Positions 59,648 through 64,000 of a stretch of 64,000 bases of DNA are shown here, piece by piece. The notes beneath the pieces were generated by a model. That model was not told where the DNA came from. It did not search any database and saw nothing but the letters and a program-made list of their open reading frames with translations. The first letter of the stretch is position 1. Every line of letters starts with the position of its first letter. The position numbers and the translations under genes were made by a program. The DNA is from Fimbriimonadales bacterium (lineage in GTDB: Bacteria > Armatimonadota > Fimbriimonadia > Fimbriimonadales > GBS-DC), in NCBI GenBank assembly GCA_026003075.1, contig BPGO01000007.1, positions 1-64,000 on the forward strand, written 5' to 3'.

Positions 59648-60438
59648 TGTGGGACACCTTTGAGAACCGCCTGCGTATCACGGGCGAACTGGTGGCGCGA
59701 ACGGGCGTGCGCATCGGCATGAGCGCAGAAACCGCCTTGCCCACCGCCACCGACCTGCCCGTCATCAAAGACGCCTACGGACGCCCCTTCATTCCCGGCT
59801 CCAGCCTGCGCGGCGCAGTGAGAGCCTATGTGGAACGCATCGTACGGACTTTCGAACCCGACGCGGGCAACGGCAAAGGCGCATCGAACCCCACAAAAAC
59901 CGACGAGTGGTCGATCCCTCCCGAGAAAAAGCAGAGACTCGCAAGTAGGGATGACTACGAAAAGAGTATCTACGAACAGTCATGCCGCGTGGAGCGCGTG
60001 TTCGGCTCGGCGTGGCTCGCCTCGCGCGTGCGGTTCACCGACCTCCCCCTCATCGAAAGCCACGCTGCCGTAGAGCCAGAACTACGCGACTCGGTGGCCA
60101 TCGATCGCGACAAGGAGAGCGTCGCGAACAAGTACGACTTTGAAGCGATGCCTGCAGGGGTGCGCTTCCAGTTTGAGCTGATTGCCGAGAACCTGAACGA
60201 CGAGGAGTTAGGGCTGGTGTTGCTCGGTGTGCGCGCGTTGGAGAACGGCGATATCCTCATCGGCGGCTTCAAGGGGCGCGGGCTGGGACATGTCGTCTTA
60301 GAAAACCCACAGTACGATTGGGTCGACCGCTCCCAACTCAAGGATTACCTCATTCGTGGTCAATGGGGCATGCTCTCTGAAGCGCAACGCGAGCGCGCTT
60401 TGGAGACGCTCTTCCACGCGCTTACAGGAGGGAAGTAG
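59647..60438 (+). CDS. csm3: Cas7-like RAMP (Csm3 type), second copy
   Basis: 263 residues. LRITGELVARTGVRIG, then VIKDAYGRPFIPGSSLRGAVRAYVE (catalytic-Asp region plus RAMP G-SS-L-RG helix), CRVERVFGSAWLASRVRFTD, RDSVAIDRDKESV and the final GGFKGRGLGHVVLE. The best-conserved Csm3 of the locus and a good candidate for RNA cleavage. Start 59647 overlaps the cas11 stop by one base; GAGGGGG precedes. Confidence 0.88.
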   Translation: MWDTFENRLRITGELVARTGVRIGMSAETALPTATDLPVIKDAYGRPFIPGSSLRGAVRAYVERIVRTFEPDAGNGKGASNPTKTDEWSIPPEKKQRLASRDDYEKSIYEQSCRVERVFGSAWLASRVRFTDLPLIESHAAVEPELRDSVAIDRDKESVANKYDFEAMPAGVRFQFELIAENLNDEELGLVLLGVRALENGDILIGGFKGRGLGHVVLENPQYDWVDRSQLKDYLIRGQWGMLSEAQRERALETLFHALTGGK

Positions 60439-60440
60439 CC

Positions 60441-61340
60441 ATGCACGGACGATTGTACAATCAATTGGAATTGGAGATTGCGATTATCCCGCAGACGCCG
60501 TTGCTCATCAAGTCGGGTCAAAAGGCGAGTATCGACCCTGCGCTGCCCGATATGCAGTTCGTGCGCACGCGGCGGCGCACCCCTAACGGCGACATCGACG
60601 AAGTGGTCTACATCCCCGGCTCCAGCCTGCGCGGCGTAGTGCGTGCCCATGCGGAACGGTTGCTCCGCACGCTGGACGAGAAGCACGCCTGCCCCGTCGT
60701 CGAGGCGACAAAGCGCTGCTCGCGTCAAAAGGACTCGGAGGAAGAAAAAGACGCTGCCCGCTTGTATAGAGAGTCGTGCTATGCATGCAAACTCTTCGGG
60801 AATACGGATGTCGCCTCGCGCGTGCAGATGAGTGACCTCTATCCGTCCATAGCCCCACTGAGTGAGTCGCGCTTTGGCGTGGCAATCGACCGAATCACAG
60901 GGGCTGTGGCGGTGGGACCGTTCGACTTGGAAGTGGTGACGGACGCTCGGTTTGAAGGGCGCATCATCCTGCGCAACTTCACGGTTGGGCAACTGGGCTT
61001 GCTGAGCGCATCGCTGCTGGACATCGCCGATGGACTGGTCGCGCTGGGACACGCCAAATCGCGTGGGCTGGGGCGCGTGCAGATCGAGTTTACCCACGCT
61101 CAGTTCCGATTCTCAAAACCCGCCAACGGCAAGATTTTAGGCGTGGGCGAGCTGGCGGAAGACAGACTCCGAAAAGCCTACAATCTCCCCACTGACGATA
61201 CGATAGCGGTGGACTCCTTCCAGGCGGTACAACGCGACGCACTGTACTATCAGGTACGGAGCATCGATACCGACCAAATTCGTCGCTGGCTGGAAGCGGT
61301 GGCGCCAAGGTGGGTCGAGGAGGTTCGTCGTGCAGGGTAA
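60441..61340 (+). CDS. csm3: Cas7-like RAMP (Csm3 type), third copy
   Basis: 299 residues. ELEIAIIPQTPLLIKSGQ, VVYIPGSSLRGVVRAHAERLLR, a charged insert with CSRQKDSEEEKD, CYACKLFGNTDVASRVQMSD, FGVAIDRITGAVA and LGHAKSRGLGRVQIEF. The C-terminal 60 residues (ILGVGELAEDRLRKAYNL ...) extend the core. No DxGRP-type Asp at the same place as in the second copy (the residues there are TPNGDIDEVVYIPG), so cleavage is less certain. It begins 2 bases after the previous stop. Confidence 0.85.
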   Translation: MHGRLYNQLELEIAIIPQTPLLIKSGQKASIDPALPDMQFVRTRRRTPNGDIDEVVYIPGSSLRGVVRAHAERLLRTLDEKHACPVVEATKRCSRQKDSEEEKDAARLYRESCYACKLFGNTDVASRVQMSDLYPSIAPLSESRFGVAIDRITGAVAVGPFDLEVVTDARFEGRIILRNFTVGQLGLLSASLLDIADGLVALGHAKSRGLGRVQIEFTHAQFRFSKPANGKILGVGELAEDRLRKAYNLPTDDTIAVDSFQAVQRDALYYQVRSIDTDQIRRWLEAVAPRWVEEVRRAG

Positions 61341-61857
61341 GGTGTACCGCTACATCGGTTCGGAAACGGCGCCGCTGCAACTCTGGCGCCAAGTGAGCCA
61401 GTCGGGCGAGGCGTGGTGGTTCGGCTGGAGCGAGACAGAAATGTACCTGCCCCAGCGACTGAATGGCACTCTGCCCAACGCCGACTGGGAACGGCTAAGC
61501 CTTTTCAACGCCGACGCGGAGTTGCGGATACTCTCGCAGGGAACCCAAATAACAACGCTACTGCTCACAGAAAGCATAGACCTGTCGGGTGATTGGAACC
61601 TTTGTGAGCAATACCCCGAATGCAAGCCGGGCGATCACATCCTGCTGGGCGACCCCCCAAAAAGCGCCGCAGGTCCCACCACACGCCTGTACGATGTGGC
61701 GTTCCCAACGGCGTTCGATTACGGTATCGAGCTTAGCCCCCACAAAGATAAAATCCAAAAGGTGGTGCTGCAGGTGTGCTACTACTACGACTCGGCACAC
61801 CGCCTGCGCTCTGTGCGGTACGCAGGTATTAAACAATTTGATGAGGTGCGACGATGA
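61330..61857 (+). CDS. csx19: Csx19-like protein
   Basis: 175 residues without RAMP motifs. Tryptophan-rich N terminus (LWRQVSQSGEAWWFGWSETEMYLP), LSLFNADAELRILSQ, then CYYYDSAHRLRSVRYAG near the end. Size, place between csm3-type genes and this profile fit Csx19 (TIGR03984 type), a small III-D signature protein that was seen as a structural subunit in the III-Dv complex. The call rests largely on position. Overlaps both neighbours (11 and 4 bases). Confidence 0.6.
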   Translation: MQGKVYRYIGSETAPLQLWRQVSQSGEAWWFGWSETEMYLPQRLNGTLPNADWERLSLFNADAELRILSQGTQITTLLLTESIDLSGDWNLCEQYPECKPGDHILLGDPPKSAAGPTTRLYDVAFPTAFDYGIELSPHKDKIQKVVLQVCYYYDSAHRLRSVRYAGIKQFDEVRR

Positions 61858-62858
61858 ACGGTGAGAAACCTTATGATTTTGTCGGCTTTCCGAATAAACC
61901 GCCTGTTCGCCAGGAAGGCGTTGGGCAAGATCGCCTCCAAAGCGAGTTGCTTAGTGGCACGCTGATACTCCGCATCGAGACGCTGACACCCGTCCATGTG
62001 GGATCGGGCTATTCAGACTTCGTGAAGGCAGGAAACCAAGATCATTTGGCAGCGCTTCAGGCGTCCAAGCGTGTGCGTGAGGATAATACGGTTCGCCGTC
62101 GCTATGTTATCCCTGGCTCCTCGTTCAAGGGCGCGGTGCGCAGCATCGTGGAAGCGATCACACCCTCGTGCGTACGAGTCGTTCAAAGAAAATATCGCCC
62201 TTATCTGCCCCAAGGCTACGGCAGTTGCATATCAGTTGATCACCTCTGTATTGCTTGCCGTCTGTTTGGCGCGCAGGACTACCAAGCCCATATCAGTTTT
62301 GAAGACGCAGTCGCCCCCAAGGGGTCTCTGGTGCTTCTCGGCGTCCCCCTGCTCTGGACGCCTGCACGCGGGGGGCGTGGACTACCTAAGTCCTATTTAA
62401 ATAATCGTGATAACGCCAAAGGACGCAAGTTTTATCCCCATGCCGATTATGCGAAAGGTGCAGACCCTCGTACATGCATTAAGACAGGCGCCCACATCGA
62501 AAACTGGCGGGTGCATTTTCTAAACCTCACTGAGGCGGAGCTTGGGGTGTTGCTCACCGCATTAGGATTGCATCCCAAGTATCAGTTCCCCATCAAAGTC
62601 GGTGGCGGCAAACCCGTGGGGTTGGGCAGTATCAAGCTCTCTTTGGACGCGATGCAACTCATTCACAGCGAAGACGCCATCCGCCAAACAGGACGGCTGG
62701 GGCAATCGCAACCTCTACAAGGAAACGCATTGCAGGAATACGTGCATCAATTGACCGCGCAGGCGCAGTCCCTTCTGCACGAAAAATCGCTCCAAGAACT
62801 CGCGGATATTTTGACGGAGAAAGGTCTCCAGAATACCGCACCTGCTGGTCCGTACTGA
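61854..62858 (+). CDS. RAMP-superfamily protein with insertion (Csm3/Csm5-like)
   Basis: 334 residues. ILRIETLTPVHVGSGYSDFV start, RRYVIPGSSFKGAVRSIVEAIT, CIACRLFGAQDYQAHISFED, a hydrophilic block of about 60 residues (TPARGGRGLPKSYLNNRDNA ...) between, then a final GGGKPVGLGSIKLSL loop. A C-terminal helical tail of about 75 residues follows. The VHVGSG start is Csm5-like, which would cap the crRNA 3' end; by locus order it could equally be the Cas7-insertion subunit of III-D. ATGA overlap with csx19. Confidence 0.75.
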   Translation: MNGEKPYDFVGFPNKPPVRQEGVGQDRLQSELLSGTLILRIETLTPVHVGSGYSDFVKAGNQDHLAALQASKRVREDNTVRRRYVIPGSSFKGAVRSIVEAITPSCVRVVQRKYRPYLPQGYGSCISVDHLCIACRLFGAQDYQAHISFEDAVAPKGSLVLLGVPLLWTPARGGRGLPKSYLNNRDNAKGRKFYPHADYAKGADPRTCIKTGAHIENWRVHFLNLTEAELGVLLTALGLHPKYQFPIKVGGGKPVGLGSIKLSLDAMQLIHSEDAIRQTGRLGQSQPLQGNALQEYVHQLTAQAQSLLHEKSLQELADILTEKGLQNTAPAGPY

Positions 62859-62871
62859 GAGGAGGGAAATG

Positions 62872-63177
62872 ATGCCAAACTGGGACGCGATTATGAAAGA
62901 GGCGAAACGCTTGGAGAATCTGCTGAGGCGGTCGGATATCGACCTCAACGAAGCCGAAAAAGCGCTGGGCTACTATATTTTCAAAGGCTACGATGACGCG
63001 GCGATGGAGCGCTATCTCGAGGAAATGGCAACAAATCCACCCCTTCGCAGCAATCGCACGCAAGGGTACTACAAAGAGCTGAGCCGAGTGTGGCAGCAGT
63101 GGAGCGCGCAGTGCGCGCTCAGCGGCATCGACAAAGCACGCGCCTGGGGCTGGGGCGTGAGAATGGCAAAGTCATAG
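62872..63177 (+). CDS. small helical protein of the CRISPR operon, unknown
   Basis: 101 residues, helical and charged: DAIMKEAKRLENLLRRSDID, NEAEKALGYYIFKGYDDAAM, YYKELSRVWQQWSAQCALSG, DKARAWGWGVRMAKS. I do not recognise it. GAGAGGAGGG gives a strong RBS for ATG 62869 or 62872. It lies 10-13 bases after the RAMP gene and 12 before the next gene, so it is co-transcribed. It resembles small-subunit or ancillary helical proteins in style but has no motif. G+C is like the operon. Confidence 0.65.
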   Translation: MPNWDAIMKEAKRLENLLRRSDIDLNEAEKALGYYIFKGYDDAAMERYLEEMATNPPLRSNRTQGYYKELSRVWQQWSAQCALSGIDKARAWGWGVRMAKS

Positions 63178-63189
63178 GGGAGGAAGATT

Positions 63190-64000
63190 ATGGAACATGT
63201 TGCGATCCCGCTACGTGAGTTAAGTCCTAGAAAACTCGTGGAATGGGTAGTGCAAAAGATGAACGACGATACCCTACCCTCCGCGATGAAGGCACACCTG
63301 GAAAGCAAGCAAATTACGGACTATGCGTCTCTTGCTTTATGGCTATACCGAGTCTCCAACCCTGCGATAGAAGTTGTTAGCCTCTTTACAAATAACTCGC
63401 TTATTGAGTTTCTTAACGACATAATTATGTCCATATCGGAAGGAAATGTGTTAGAAATTTTTTTCCCCAGCAATAGAACTGTTAGTTTATCGAATACAGA
63501 AGCAAAAGATTTACTAACAACCTACTTCTCAGATTATACAAAAAACTTGTATGAACAATATACCAATTTTCAAACTTTAGGAGTATATCGGGACTTCGTG
63601 AAGATAAAGGAACACCTTAGTGAATTGGAAGGATCTCTTGCTCTCATCAAGCGACTATCTACGAGTCCTAACAGAGAAGATTTTCGGAGTAAATTGGAAG
63701 ATGCTGAGAAGACTGCAATGCGAATAGGAAAACTACTTGAAGAGATTCTGAATAGCTTTTTCTATGTTGTCCGGGAAATCACCATAATATCAAGCAAAGG
63801 TAAAATAGACATATTAAAAAAGTACAAATATCTAAAAAAATCATCTTGGGATTGGTCTACAAAAGAAAAGGTCTTGGACGAATTCATCAAAGACATCAGT
63901 CAAACTGAGGTGGACGACAGCTTACAGATTTTAGCGGGAGTCGTGCGTAATTTCTTGGACGCATACTTAGGGCGAAAAACACAAGAGAGTTTTATGACAG
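63190..64000 (+). CDS. AT-rich unknown protein, cut by the window edge
   Basis: Open from ATG 63190 (RBS GGGGAGG, 8 bases) to the window end, at least 270 codons; the end is not seen. Starts MEHVAIPLRELSPRKLVEWV; helical throughout, with coiled-coil-like blocks (VKIKEHLSELEGSLALIKRL, RSKLEDAEKTAMRIGKLLEE). No CARF, HEPN (RxxxxH), nuclease or membrane motif is visible so far. Over 60-base lines its G+C falls from 32/60 (63241) to 27, 23, 19 and 18/60 (63481), against about 58% around. I infer recent transfer with the operon's RBS at its front. It may be a signal-dependent effector of the type III system; that is untested. Confidence 0.7.
   Translation, partial: MEHVAIPLRELSPRKLVEWVVQKMNDDTLPSAMKAHLESKQITDYASLALWLYRVSNPAIEVVSLFTNNSLIEFLNDIIMSISEGNVLEIFFPSNRTVSLSNTEAKDLLTTYFSDYTKNLYEQYTNFQTLGVYRDFVKIKEHLSELEGSLALIKRLSTSPNREDFRSKLEDAEKTAMRIGKLLEEILNSFFYVVREITIISSKGKIDILKKYKYLKKSSWDWSTKEKVLDEFIKDISQTEVDDSLQILAGVVRNFLDAYLGRKTQESFMT

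Overview
The window is about 58% G+C, gene-dense, and comes from a Gram-negative-type (diderm), flagellated bacterium. Evidence for two membranes is a LptD-like outer-membrane protein and a second large beta-barrel. I see secreted proteins with C-terminal dockerin-like repeats (GDxNxDGxVDDADLL), two PEP-CTERM proteins and a DUF1559-style pseudopilin. From family knowledge this mix resembles the Armatimonadota (Fimbriimonadales-like, often hot-spring); no rRNA is present, so this placement is an inference.

Layout. 1-13.4 kb: secreted and outer-membrane proteins, pth-holB, a DUF4230 protein, a chemoreceptor with a CZB zinc domain, gap, a GT39-like membrane glycosyltransferase, der and a tandem macro-domain protein. 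13.5-25.2 kb: CAP-domain protein, comF, BON protein, prkA kinase, galT, a zinc-ribbon protein, a pseudopilin, an ASCH-like protein, a DUF2993 protein, a large TPR protein, tRNA-Ser(GCU) and a CPBP protease. 25.2-30.3 kb: ECF sigma/anti-sigma/RseB-like operon, a receiver-PilZ protein and flagellin. 30.3-41.4 kb: housekeeping genes (radA, serC, coaD, hrcA, pabA/trpG) and lptD-like. 41.4-45.8 kb: three consecutive genes (hybrid kinase, PEP-CTERM protein, dockerin protein), all interrupted by small indels. 45.9-54.9 kb: hisG, dockerin and PEP-CTERM secreted proteins flanking a nine-copy palindromic tandem repeat, pdhB-pdhC, a carotenoid gene and an S9 peptidase.

55.1-64.0 kb is the main accessory region: a type III CRISPR-Cas effector operon whose order (cas10, csm3, csx10, cas11, csm3, csm3, csx19-like, csm3-like RAMP) fits subtype III-D. 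Cas10 keeps the GGDD cyclase motif but has no recognisable HD nuclease motif. cas10 carries one frameshift and csx10 at least six. No cas1, cas2, cas6 or CRISPR array lies in the window. The operon continues into a small helical gene and then a gene cut by the window edge, whose G+C drops from about 53% to about 30%; I recognise neither, and they are the best candidates for undescribed accessory components.

Two genome-wide habits stand out. At least twelve start codons (eleven intact genes and one broken) lie only 6-10 bases after a GG-TATAAT/TACAAT-like -10 box with no room for a ribosome binding site, which predicts leaderless mRNAs. Many genes also overlap by 4 bases, both within operons and tail-to-tail with interlocked stop codons.
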